From positions 1 through 23,865 of IMG/VR virus record IMGVR_UViG_3300025102_000292: DNA of 23,865 nt. One strand, written 5' to 3'. This document shows positions 12,748-19,834 of this stretch, one piece after another (positions within the stretch are counted from its first letter, which is position 1; the number at the start of each line of letters is the position of its first letter). The notes beneath the pieces were generated by a model that had not been told where the DNA came from, searched no databases, and saw nothing but the letters and a program-made list of their open reading frames with translations. Position numbers and translations under genes: made by a program. This DNA comes from a virus.

Positions 12748-12989
12748 TGGAAGTAACAATAGAATTTATGGAAGCTGGTTTCTTTTTTAATAAAGATAGC
12801 GGTATGCACCCAGAGAAACCTTTAGTAAATGTTGTTTGGGTTAAAGATGACAAGACTTATGGTTCTATATCTACAATCGAAGGTCTTTTTTATCCTAATC
12901 TTTGCCCTGAGCTTGTAACTGTACCTGAGAATGTAAGGCTTGAGGTAATTAGAAAGTATGAAGATGAACTTAAGCCTTACTTACAATGA
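12747..12989 (+). CDS. Hypothetical protein between integrase and RNA polymerase
   Basis: An 80-residue acidic protein beginning MEVTIEFMEAGFFFNKDSGM. It has a likely beta-sheet first half (NVVWVKDDKTYGSIS) and a helical C-terminus (VPENVRLEVIRKYEDELKPY). No family is recognised. It overlaps the integrase stop by one base and the RNA polymerase start by four bases, so all three are translated together. It could modulate either neighbour, but that rests on position only. Confidence 0.6.
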   Translation: MEVTIEFMEAGFFFNKDSGMHPEKPLVNVVWVKDDKTYGSISTIEGLFYPNLCPELVTVPENVRLEVIRKYEDELKPYLQ

Positions 12990-15382
12990 CTGAACCAAGT
13001 AAGAAACAACTAGAGCTAGAGCAAAGTATCTGTAGTATCTCAGCCTATAACAAGATCAGTAAACAAAACAGAAACATTGAGAAGGGCAGGGAGTCAGAGA
13101 ATTACTATGCTCGCAACATGATTGAAGCTGGTCTTGAACAACTGACTAAGGAACTAGAGAAACATATCTTTGAATCTTTATCTGGCAAGGTAGGAGTCAA
13201 GGCTATATCTGCCTTATTCCTATCTCAGTTCCCTGATCTAGATGTAGTATCTTTTATTGCTTTTAAAGTAATAATAGATAGCACTTCACAATCTAAAACC
13301 ACGACATCAACTGCACTAAAGATAGGGCAAATGTTAGAGGATGAACTGAGGTTTACTAAGTTCGAGGAGGTAGATCCGAAACACTTTAAAAATATTATTA
13401 AACATACAAGTGATACAAGGCACGAAAGATATAAAAGAAATCTCATGGTCTATCACATGAACCAGAAGGGGCATGAGTTTGAGACTTGGACTAGAGCTAA
13501 TAAACTTAGGGTTGGGCTAAAACTTATTGAGTTAACCATGACAAAGATAGGCATGGTCAAGATAATAAATAAAAGGATTAAGAATACTACAGTCTCACAT
13601 ATTATTTTTACTGAAGTCTTTATGGAGTACATAAGGAAAGGAAGATCTAATCGTATCGCTGCTTACCCACTACTACAACCATGCTTCGATATGCCTAGAC
13701 CTTGGACTTCTATTAATGATGGTGGTTACTACACCGAGAGACTACAGACTAGAGCAATCAAGACGACTGATCGAGATTCGATAAAGAGATTACAAGAAGA
13801 AAACTTATCAACAAGTCTGAAAGCGTTAACTCTGGCGAGTCAAACTGCTTGGACTGTAAACAAATTTGTGCTTGAAATTCTTGTGTATTGTTGGGAAGAA
13901 AGAATAGAAGTAGGTTCATTGATTGATAGAGAACTAGCTGAACTGCCTACGAAACCACTTGATATAGATACCAATAAGGAAGCTCGAAAGGAATGGAGAT
14001 ACTTAGCTTCTCTTATACATGATATGAACGCACACAATAAAAGCAAACGCTATCAAATACTTTCAATGATAGATACCGCACAAAAATATTCTGATGAAAA
14101 GTTCTTTCATGTATATCAATTTGATTGGACAGGTAGGATGTACCCTGTTACTGCACACTTTCACCCACAAGGTAATGATGTAGCTAGAGGACTACATATA
14201 TTTCATAAGGGTGCTGCTATCAATAACAAAAAACAACTGAACTGGTTAGCCATAGCTGGTGCTAATCATTGGGGTCTTAATAAAGAATCCTATGAAGATA
14301 GATTGGAGTGGGCTTACATTGCTGGTACTGATTTAGCTCTACAAATATATGATGATCCTATTGCTCATGTAGCTTTATGGGGTAAAGCAAAAGAACCTTG
14401 GCAGTTTCTTGGGTGGTGTAGAGAGTGGGCAGAGTTTCAAAGAGATGGGTGGGGTTATGTATCTCATCATTGCTGCTGCCTTGATGGTACTAACAATGGC
14501 TATCAACATATAGCAGGTCTTACAGGCAACCAACATCTAGCTAATAAAGTTAACTTGCAGAATGTAAATCAACCGCAAGATTTATATAAACAAATCCTTG
14601 ATGTATTACTAGAAGAATTAGAGAAGGATGATAAACCAGAAGCTAAAGAGTGGCTTGCAATTAAAGATAAGTTAACTAGAAAATTTATAAAGAAACCTGT
14701 GCTTATGATTCCTTACAACTCAACAACATTCGGCATAGCTAATTACATAGAAAGATATTTTGTAAACGAAAACATTTCAATGGCAAAAAATTTTCGTAAT
14801 AACTTTTACTTGGCACATTTGATTGAACATTCTGTAAAGTCTGTAACCCCTGAGAGTCCCTTGCTTTTGAAACACTTAGCTACTATTGCTCGCTGCTTTA
14901 ATAAAGAGAACAAACCTATACGTTGGCATAGCCCATCAGGTTTTCTTATCGAACAAAACTATTATGTGAATCAAAGTAAAAGAGTTAAGAGTAAGATAAG
15001 TAACTCAACTATATATTTAAACCTAGCTGAAACAGATAAGACTAAGGTAGATAAAAGAAAACAACACCAAGGTTTTCCTAGTAATTATATACATAGTCTT
15101 GATGCTGCTCATTGCCATTTAAGTTTGGTTGCTGCCAGTAAGAAAGGACTAAATCAATTCTGTATTATCCACGATTGCTATGGGAGTCCAGCTAGTGAAT
15201 TAGAATCTTTAATCCAATGTGTTAAGCAAAGTTTCTATGATATTTATAGTGATAATAATTTAGATAATCTATACCATCAGGCAGTACAACAACTGAGTGA
15301 GACAAAGGATTTACCCAAGGCACTACGCATGGGGGATTTTAATATTACTGATGTGTTAAATGCACCATATATATTTACTTAA
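12986..15382 (+). CDS. T7-type single-subunit DNA-directed RNA polymerase
   Basis: A 798-residue polymerase (T7: 883). The DxxGR element is DWTGRMYPV (380-388). The catalytic Asp of motif A is D500 (CCCLDGTNNGYQH) and that of motif C is D730 (IIHDCYGSPA). The O-helix motif reads R565, K569 and Y577 (RKFIKKPVLMIPYNSTTFG), with T7 spacing. A late His703 lies in YIHSLDAAH. The Gly that follows the Tyr in T7 (G640) is Asn578 here. It transcribes the phage middle and late genes, and phages of this type need it for DNA movement into the cell. The start ATG overlaps the upstream stop. Confidence 0.96.
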   Translation: MTEPSKKQLELEQSICSISAYNKISKQNRNIEKGRESENYYARNMIEAGLEQLTKELEKHIFESLSGKVGVKAISALFLSQFPDLDVVSFIAFKVIIDSTSQSKTTTSTALKIGQMLEDELRFTKFEEVDPKHFKNIIKHTSDTRHERYKRNLMVYHMNQKGHEFETWTRANKLRVGLKLIELTMTKIGMVKIINKRIKNTTVSHIIFTEVFMEYIRKGRSNRIAAYPLLQPCFDMPRPWTSINDGGYYTERLQTRAIKTTDRDSIKRLQEENLSTSLKALTLASQTAWTVNKFVLEILVYCWEERIEVGSLIDRELAELPTKPLDIDTNKEARKEWRYLASLIHDMNAHNKSKRYQILSMIDTAQKYSDEKFFHVYQFDWTGRMYPVTAHFHPQGNDVARGLHIFHKGAAINNKKQLNWLAIAGANHWGLNKESYEDRLEWAYIAGTDLALQIYDDPIAHVALWGKAKEPWQFLGWCREWAEFQRDGWGYVSHHCCCLDGTNNGYQHIAGLTGNQHLANKVNLQNVNQPQDLYKQILDVLLEELEKDDKPEAKEWLAIKDKLTRKFIKKPVLMIPYNSTTFGIANYIERYFVNENISMAKNFRNNFYLAHLIEHSVKSVTPESPLLLKHLATIARCFNKENKPIRWHSPSGFLIEQNYYVNQSKRVKSKISNSTIYLNLAETDKTKVDKRKQHQGFPSNYIHSLDAAHCHLSLVAASKKGLNQFCIIHDCYGSPASELESLIQCVKQSFYDIYSDNNLDNLYHQAVQQLSETKDLPKALRMGDFNITDVLNAPYIFT

Positions 15383-15401
15383 TAAAGAACTAAGGTACAA
15401 T
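15374..15401 (+). promoter_or_regulatory. Possible promoter before SSB gene
   Basis: TTTACT (15374-15379) and TACAAT (15396-15401), 16 bases apart, resemble a sigma70 promoter, at the end of the RNA polymerase gene. Weak on sequence alone. Confidence 0.25.
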
Positions 15402-15408
15402 AAACGAA

Positions 15409-15423
15409 CGTCTAATTTAGACG
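15409..15423. promoter_or_regulatory. Near-perfect palindrome before SSB gene
   Basis: CGTCTAA-T-TTAGACG is a seven-base inverted repeat with one central base, flanked on both sides by ACGAAC-like sequence. It has no T tract, so an operator or an RNA hairpin controlling SSB is more likely than a terminator. Confidence 0.4.
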
Positions 15424-15452
15424 AACTAACCAGTTAATTACCAAGGTAAAAA

Positions 15453-16112
15453 ATGGACAACATTAAATCGGAGAGTATTAAGTTAGTCACTCCAGTAGGA
15501 ACTCGCTTTCGTTACTCTTATCTAGTAACACCTGATGAGTACATGGGTGAACAGAAGTGGAAGACTGAAGCATTGATACCAGTAGGTTCAATGATGAAAA
15601 ACAAAGAAGGCAAGATGGTAGAAGCTACTGCTTATATCATTGGAGAACTAGAAGGATTACTAGAGATATGGAAGGGTCAACTGAAAGCTGCTTTTCCTGA
15701 TAGATCTTTTAGTTTAACTAAGAGTTCAAAGACAGGACAACCATCTTTCCCTTGGTCATTCGAGGAGAGTGATTTAGTTATCAGACTAAAGAAAAATTAT
15801 AAAGGCATGAAGGGTATCAATACACCTGTTGCTTTCTATAAGACTGAAGAACAAAGTGGTCAAGTAGTTCTTATGAATGAGGATGAAAGATTACAGATGG
15901 AGAAGATAAGTCCAGAGACAGAAGGACAAGTATCTTTCTTAGCTTCTGGATATAACGCAGGTGGTAATGGTGTAGGTATTAGATGTATGCCATTAAGTAT
16001 TTGCTTTAGAAATATAGTTCCCTTTACAGGTGGAGGTGGAGCAAGTGACTTCGAGACAGCAGAACCAACGACCTACGAAGAGAAAGCGACTGCCACAGCA
16101 GCCGACTTCTAA
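15453..16112 (+). CDS. Single-stranded DNA-binding protein (T7 gp2.5-like)
   Basis: A 219-residue protein in the gp2.5 position, after RNA polymerase and before endonuclease (T7 gp2.5: 232). It opens with an OB-fold pattern (VTPVGTRFRYSYLVTPDEYM) and ends with an acidic, low-complexity tail whose last residues are AADF. The terminal Phe on an acidic tail is the hallmark of gp2.5, where it contacts DNA polymerase and helicase. Its presence is notable because no polymerase gene is seen here. AAGG in the leader (near 15443) can serve as ribosome binding site. Its 3' end overlaps the endonuclease gene by about 80 bases. Confidence 0.82.
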   Translation: MDNIKSESIKLVTPVGTRFRYSYLVTPDEYMGEQKWKTEALIPVGSMMKNKEGKMVEATAYIIGELEGLLEIWKGQLKAAFPDRSFSLTKSSKTGQPSFPWSFEESDLVIRLKKNYKGMKGINTPVAFYKTEEQSGQVVLMNEDERLQMEKISPETEGQVSFLASGYNAGGNGVGIRCMPLSICFRNIVPFTGGGGASDFETAEPTTYEEKATATAADF

Positions 16113-16470
16113 ATACAAAAGCAAGTTTGAAGCTGCTTTTGCCGACAGTTTACACAAAAAGAAAATAAAATTTACTTATGAAACTATCAGCATTGACTAC
16201 ACAATTAGCTACAGCTACAAGCCTGACTTTATCCTCAACAATTTTATTGTTGAAACGAAAGGATATTTTTCGACTGAAGACCGCAGAAAGCATCTTGTTA
16301 TTAAGGAGACAAGACCCGAACTAGACATCAGGTTTTGTTTTCAAAATAGCAAGACACGATTAAGCAAAGCAAAGAGAAGCCTTACCTATGGTGCATGGTG
16401 CGATAGGCATGGGTTTCTCTACTGCGATAAAACAATTCCTTCTGAATGGTATGACTTACCCACAACCTGA
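16030..16470 (+). CDS. Endonuclease I, Holliday-junction resolvase (T7 gp3-like)
   Basis: A 146-residue protein (T7 gp3: 149) aligned over its length with T7 gp3: KIKFTYE, YKPDFIL, IVETKGYF, RRKHLVIKETRPELDIR. The catalytic set is conserved: Glu34, Asp66, Glu75, Lys77 (T7 E20, D55, E65, K67). It cuts branched DNA and helps digest host DNA to nucleotides. There is no ATG; the start must be one of three GTG codons (16030, 16036, 16045), all deep inside the SSB gene in another frame. The basic N-terminal stretch (TKRKRLPQQPTSKYK) is shared by any of these starts. Confidence 0.92.
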   Translation: MEVEQVTSRQQNQRPTKRKRLPQQPTSKYKSKFEAAFADSLHKKKIKFTYETISIDYTISYSYKPDFILNNFIVETKGYFSTEDRRKHLVIKETRPELDIRFCFQNSKTRLSKAKRSLTYGAWCDRHGFLYCDKTIPSEWYDLPTT

Positions 16471-16603
16471 TAACCCTAAAGCAGGTGATACTTTTTTTGA
16501 CCCAGTTAATAAAATGTGGAGAGTTTTCAATGGCATGACTTGGGTTGAAGTTAATTTACAAGAACACAAATGTAACTTAGATGAAGAGTCAATACAAGAA
16601 TAA
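16451..16603 (+). CDS. Small hypothetical protein between endonuclease and primase
   Basis: The most likely start is ATG at 16451 (MTYPQPDNPKAGDTFFDPVN), giving 50 residues; the frame is open to another ATG at 16388. The core GDTFFDPVNKMWRVFNGMTW resembles short phage peptides of tail or adaptor type (D-x-x-NKxWRVFNGxxWxEV), but I cannot assign a role. It overlaps the endonuclease end by 20 bases and the primase start by 23 bases. Confidence 0.55.
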   Translation: MTYPQPDNPKAGDTFFDPVNKMWRVFNGMTWVEVNLQEHKCNLDEESIQE

Positions 16604-18194
16604 AAAGATTTGCCCTGAGTGTGGCAAAAAAAACTGTGCAGTCTTTGATGATGGGCATGAACATTGCTTCACTATGGATTGCGAATACACGTACTACCCC
16701 AACCAAGACAAAGAAAAGAAAGTGAGTAACATCATTCCATTAAAGAAAACAAATCCAAAACTATTAAAGGTAACACCTATACCTTTAGTTAAACGTGGAA
16801 TCACCAAAGAGACTTGCGAACTATTTGGTTATGGACAGGCAGAATATAGAGGACAGCCTGTTCAAGTTGCTACTTATAAAGACCAACAAGGTAGAGATGT
16901 AGCACAACACGTACGATTTCAAGACAAGAAGTTTGTTTGGATAGGAGACATATCTAACGTACAACTATGGGGTCAACACTTATGGCGACAACATGGCAGC
17001 AATGGATCTGTATTCGTAAGCTGCTTTGAAGGTGAGATTGATTGCATGAGTGGATCTCAAATACAAGGCAACAAGTTTCCTTGTGTATCAATACCATCAG
17101 GGGTGCAGTCAGCAGCTAAGTATTTGGCAGCCAACTACAAATGGTTAGATACTTATTGTCGTATAGTTCTTTGCTTTGATAACGATGATGCAGGGAATAA
17201 AGCAGCAGAGAAGTGTATGGAAATTTTACCCAAAGGTAAGGTTGCAATAGCAAGACTAGATCGTAATGATGTTAACGATCATCTTGTACAAGGTGAAGGA
17301 GATTTAGTACAAGAAAGATTATGGAAAGCTAGACCAGTAAGACCTGATTGTTTGATCAATGCTGCTGATGCTTGGGATTTATTTACTAAAGAAACAAGTA
17401 AAGCTGTAACAGATTTTCCTTTTCCTAAACTAAATGATTTTACAAAAGGATTATTTCCTAGCCAATTATTTACAGTAGCTTCCGCAAGTGGGGCAGGTAA
17501 GTCCACAATCTGTAGAGAATTTTGCCATCACTTTTTGAAGAGAGGATTAAAGGTTGGTTATATAGGACTAGAAGAATCAGTACAAAGAACACTTCAAGGT
17601 TTGGTAGGCATTGACTTGAATGTTCCTTTACATCTAACTGAAGATGGTATAGATGAAGCGAGCTTAAAGACTGCCTTTGATAAACTTACTTCAAGTCGTA
17701 ATTTGTTTTTATACAATCACTTCGGTAGTCTTGAACCTGATGTATTGCTTGAACAGATCAGATACTTAGCAACAGTTGATGGAGTGCAGGTAGTAATTCT
17801 TGACCACATCAGTATAGTTTTATCTGGTCTTGAGTTAGACAATGAACGCAAAGCAATAGATATTATAATGACCAAGCTAAGAAGTTTATGTGAAGCCACA
17901 GGTATAGCTCTTGTATTGGTCAGTCACTTACGCAGACCACAAGGACAATCACATGAGTCAGGCAGGGAGGTTGATACCTCAGACTTGAGGGGATCTCATT
18001 CACTACTTCAACTATCAGATGTCGTACTCTCGGCTTCTAGAAACCAGACAGGAAATGCTAGTGAGAGACAGCGATTACAGCTAAAGGTACTCAAGTCTAG
18101 ACATACAGGGATGACAGGAGAAGTAGATAAATTATTATACGACCAAAAGACAGGTCGATTAATTGTATATGAAAATGATTTTGCTGAACTATGA
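16581..18194 (+). CDS. DNA primase-helicase (T7 gp4-like)
   Basis: A 537-residue bifunctional protein (T7 gp4: 566). The N-terminal zinc ribbon has Cys11, Cys14, Cys29 and Cys34. The TOPRIM primase core has CFEGEIDCMSG (Glu150) and CFDNDDAG (Asp200, Asp202). The RecA-like DnaB-type helicase has Walker A ASGAGKST (302-309), Walker B VQVVILDHIS, and motif LVLVSHLRRP. It unwinds the fork and makes primers. The C-terminus ends YENDFAEL, without the acidic tail and terminal Phe by which T7 gp4 binds DNA polymerase. It overlaps the exonuclease gene by four bases. Confidence 0.95.
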   Translation: MKSQYKNKKICPECGKKNCAVFDDGHEHCFTMDCEYTYYPNQDKEKKVSNIIPLKKTNPKLLKVTPIPLVKRGITKETCELFGYGQAEYRGQPVQVATYKDQQGRDVAQHVRFQDKKFVWIGDISNVQLWGQHLWRQHGSNGSVFVSCFEGEIDCMSGSQIQGNKFPCVSIPSGVQSAAKYLAANYKWLDTYCRIVLCFDNDDAGNKAAEKCMEILPKGKVAIARLDRNDVNDHLVQGEGDLVQERLWKARPVRPDCLINAADAWDLFTKETSKAVTDFPFPKLNDFTKGLFPSQLFTVASASGAGKSTICREFCHHFLKRGLKVGYIGLEESVQRTLQGLVGIDLNVPLHLTEDGIDEASLKTAFDKLTSSRNLFLYNHFGSLEPDVLLEQIRYLATVDGVQVVILDHISIVLSGLELDNERKAIDIIMTKLRSLCEATGIALVLVSHLRRPQGQSHESGREVDTSDLRGSHSLLQLSDVVLSASRNQTGNASERQRLQLKVLKSRHTGMTGEVDKLLYDQKTGRLIVYENDFAEL

Positions 18195-18925
18195 CTTTAT
18201 TAATTGATGCTGATTGGCTAGTTTATTCTTCTTGTTGTGCTTGTGAAATAGATACAAGATGGAATGAATGGCAACATACTCTTCACTCTGATGAAAGAGA
18301 TATAATGAACCTGATTGAAAGCAGGTTAGAAGTATATAAACAGATAGCAGAAGACAAGCATGATGTGGTTATGTGCTTTACTTCTTACCCTACATTTCGA
18401 CATGAGATATTTCCTGAGTACAAAATGAATAGGATAGGTAAACGAAAACCATTAGCACTAAAAAGTATTATTAAAAAAATTAAGAATGAATATGAATCTG
18501 CTGCCTATCCAAACCTAGAAGGAGATGATGTTCTTGGATTGTTGGCTACCAATGGTCAGTATAAAAATCCAATCATAGTCTCAGTAGATAAAGACATGAA
18601 GACTATACCTTGTAAGTTAATACAAGAAGATGAGATCTTACATATAACAGAGAAGAAAGCAGATAGGCATTGGTTTGAGATGTCACTAGCTGGTGACTCT
18701 GGTGATGGTATCGCAGGTCTTAAAGGTATGGGTATGGTTACTGCTTCCAAGACACTAGCCAATACTCCAGATACTAGAGATGCACTTTGGTCTAAGGTAC
18801 AGGAGACATATACAAAGAAAGGTTATAGTATTGCTGATGCTATTCTCAATGTAAGACTTACAAGAATACTAAGAGAAGGAGATTATAACTACAGCACAGG
18901 TGAAGTAAAACTTTGGCAGCCATAA
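18191..18925 (+). CDS. 5'-3' exonuclease (T7 gp6-like, FEN family)
   Basis: A 244-residue nuclease of the flap/5'-exonuclease family. Acidic metal-binding clusters: LLIDADWLVY (D6, D8), NLEGDDVLG (E110, D112, D113), VSVDKDMK (D133, D135) and AGDSGDGIAGLKGMG (D169, D172, with the following helix-hairpin-helix). T7 gp6 removes primers and degrades host DNA. In T7 the polymerase gene lies between helicase and exonuclease; here the two overlap by four bases (ATGA). The strong terminator starting at 18925 ends the replication operon. Confidence 0.92.
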   Translation: MTLLIDADWLVYSSCCACEIDTRWNEWQHTLHSDERDIMNLIESRLEVYKQIAEDKHDVVMCFTSYPTFRHEIFPEYKMNRIGKRKPLALKSIIKKIKNEYESAAYPNLEGDDVLGLLATNGQYKNPIIVSVDKDMKTIPCKLIQEDEILHITEKKADRHWFEMSLAGDSGDGIAGLKGMGMVTASKTLANTPDTRDALWSKVQETYTKKGYSIADAILNVRLTRILREGDYNYSTGEVKLWQP

Positions 18926-18964
18926 AAAAATCTCTAGATAGAACCACTTACCTAGAGATTTTTT
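18925..18964. terminator. Strong bidirectional terminator after replication operon
   Basis: Thirteen bases, AAAAAATCTCTAG (18925-18937), pair perfectly with CTAGAGATTTTTT (18952-18964), with a 14-base loop. The A run on one side and T run on the other allow termination in both directions. The loop holds GAACCACTTACC, which shares words with the early leader element. Confidence 0.9.
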
Positions 18965-19003
18965 ATTGCGTTGCAACAAGGTAACCACTCCTTGCTATCT
19001 ACA

Positions 19004-19021
19004 GCGTAACATATAATATAG
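19004..19021 (+). promoter_or_regulatory. Possible late promoter
   Basis: GCGTAACATATAATATAG lies just before the first late gene. It contains TATAAT (19012-19017) and ends in TATAG like a T7-type start, but matches the full T7 consensus poorly and has no clear -35 box. Position after a strong terminator requires some promoter here. Confidence 0.3.
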
Positions 19022-19040
19022 ATATATCTTTTAAATCTTT

Positions 19041-19235
19041 GTGTCTTTACCAGTAATTACTGACGAACTTATTGAAGCTTTAGATCAAGTGTTTCCTAAT
19101 AGACATCCAGACCTATCGCTATCTGACAGAGAAGTATGGTATCGTGCAGGTCAAAGATCTCTTGTTGATTATTTAATTGAACAACAAGCTAGACAAAAAG
19201 AAACCATGTTAACCAATAGAGTACTGGAGAGATAG
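19041..19235 (+). CDS. Small conserved-looking protein opening the late genes
   Basis: A 64-residue protein starting with GTG at 19041: MSLPVITDELIEALDQVFPN, then a DLSLSDREVWYRAGQRSLVD motif and a helical end. From memory, proteins with the pattern ITDELxxALDxxFPxRxPDLSLSxRExWxxAGQRS occur at the same place in other marine T7-like phages, before the gp7-type genes and portal. No function is known to me; its constant position suggests a head or adaptor role. Confidence 0.65.
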   Translation: MSLPVITDELIEALDQVFPNRHPDLSLSDREVWYRAGQRSLVDYLIEQQARQKETMLTNRVLER

Positions 19236-19237
19236 TT

Positions 19238-19576
19238 ATGTGTCTTGGAGGAGGTGTAGCTAGAATGACTCCACCAAAAAGTGAATATCAAAATAGACCT
19301 GTTACTGTAACTGGTTCACAGACAGGAGTTGATGACGCTAAAGATACAGTCAAAGCAACAGAAAGTTTAAAGATAAAGAGACAAAAAGAAGAAGGAACTT
19401 ATGTAGATCCAAACCTTACAACTGTACAAAAACTTACAAGAAGTGGAGGTGGAAACAAAACTGCACAACAAAAAGCTAATATATCTGCAAATAGAAAAAA
19501 AGCACAAAGCATGGCAAAGGCTAGAATGAGAAGTAAATCACGAATGTCTGGCAGTAGGTCAGGAGGGAGACGTTAA
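19238..19576 (+). CDS. Basic MCLG protein before portal, unknown virion-related
   Basis: A 112-residue protein starting MCLGGGVARMTPPKSEYQNR. The C-terminal half is strongly basic (KAQSMAKARMRSKSRMSGSR). The MCLG opening is shared with the next gene product. GGAGAG lies about 10 bases before the start. The position matches T7 gp6.7/gp7, small virion proteins, but similarity to them was not seen. DNA or RNA contact through the basic tail is possible. Confidence 0.58.
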   Translation: MCLGGGVARMTPPKSEYQNRPVTVTGSQTGVDDAKDTVKATESLKIKRQKEEGTYVDPNLTTVQKLTRSGGGNKTAQQKANISANRKKAQSMAKARMRSKSRMSGSRSGGRR

Positions 19577-19578
19577 CT

Positions 19579-19833
19579 ATGTGTTTAGGAAGACCAAGCC
19601 CACCACCATTACCAGATCCAGAACCAGTTGATTCTGCTATCGAGAAGACTGCAACCAAAGTTGCTATTGGTGACAATAGAACTATGGGGCAATCTAAGAA
19701 AAAGAAAACAGGAAATAAAGTTACAGGAGGTAAGATTGCTAGAGCAGTAGCACCAAGAAGATTAGGTACAAGGTCTTTACAAATACCTTTACTATCTAAT
19801 TCTTCTAGTACTGGAAACTTAAACTACTCTTAA
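19579..19833 (+). CDS. Tail assembly protein, T7 gp7.3-like
   Basis: An 84-residue protein: MCLGRPSPPPLPDPEPVD, then a basic middle, and an end RRLGTRSLQIPLLSNSSS-TGNLNYS. The order (Pro-rich start, Lys-rich middle, then R-S-L-xxP/A-xxS-SSxGxxNxx at the end) matches T7 gp7.3, a 99-residue tail assembly protein that ends KKSLSVARSSGGGINI, and its counterparts in marine podoviruses. It lies directly before the portal gene, as in T7. The link is by pattern and position. Confidence 0.6.
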   Translation: MCLGRPSPPPLPDPEPVDSAIEKTATKVAIGDNRTMGQSKKKKTGNKVTGGKIARAVAPRRLGTRSLQIPLLSNSSSTGNLNYS

Positions 19834-19834
19834 A

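Noticed and set aside
11875-12990. tRNA gene or tRNA-derived attachment site near the integrase
   Set aside because: No T-loop or acceptor-like sequence was recognised on either strand; a host genome comparison would be needed.
13497-13510. CTAATAAACTTAGG inside the RNA polymerase gene as another leader element
   Set aside because: It encodes conserved-looking residues, has no GAACCAC or start codon after it, and may be chance in AT-rich DNA.
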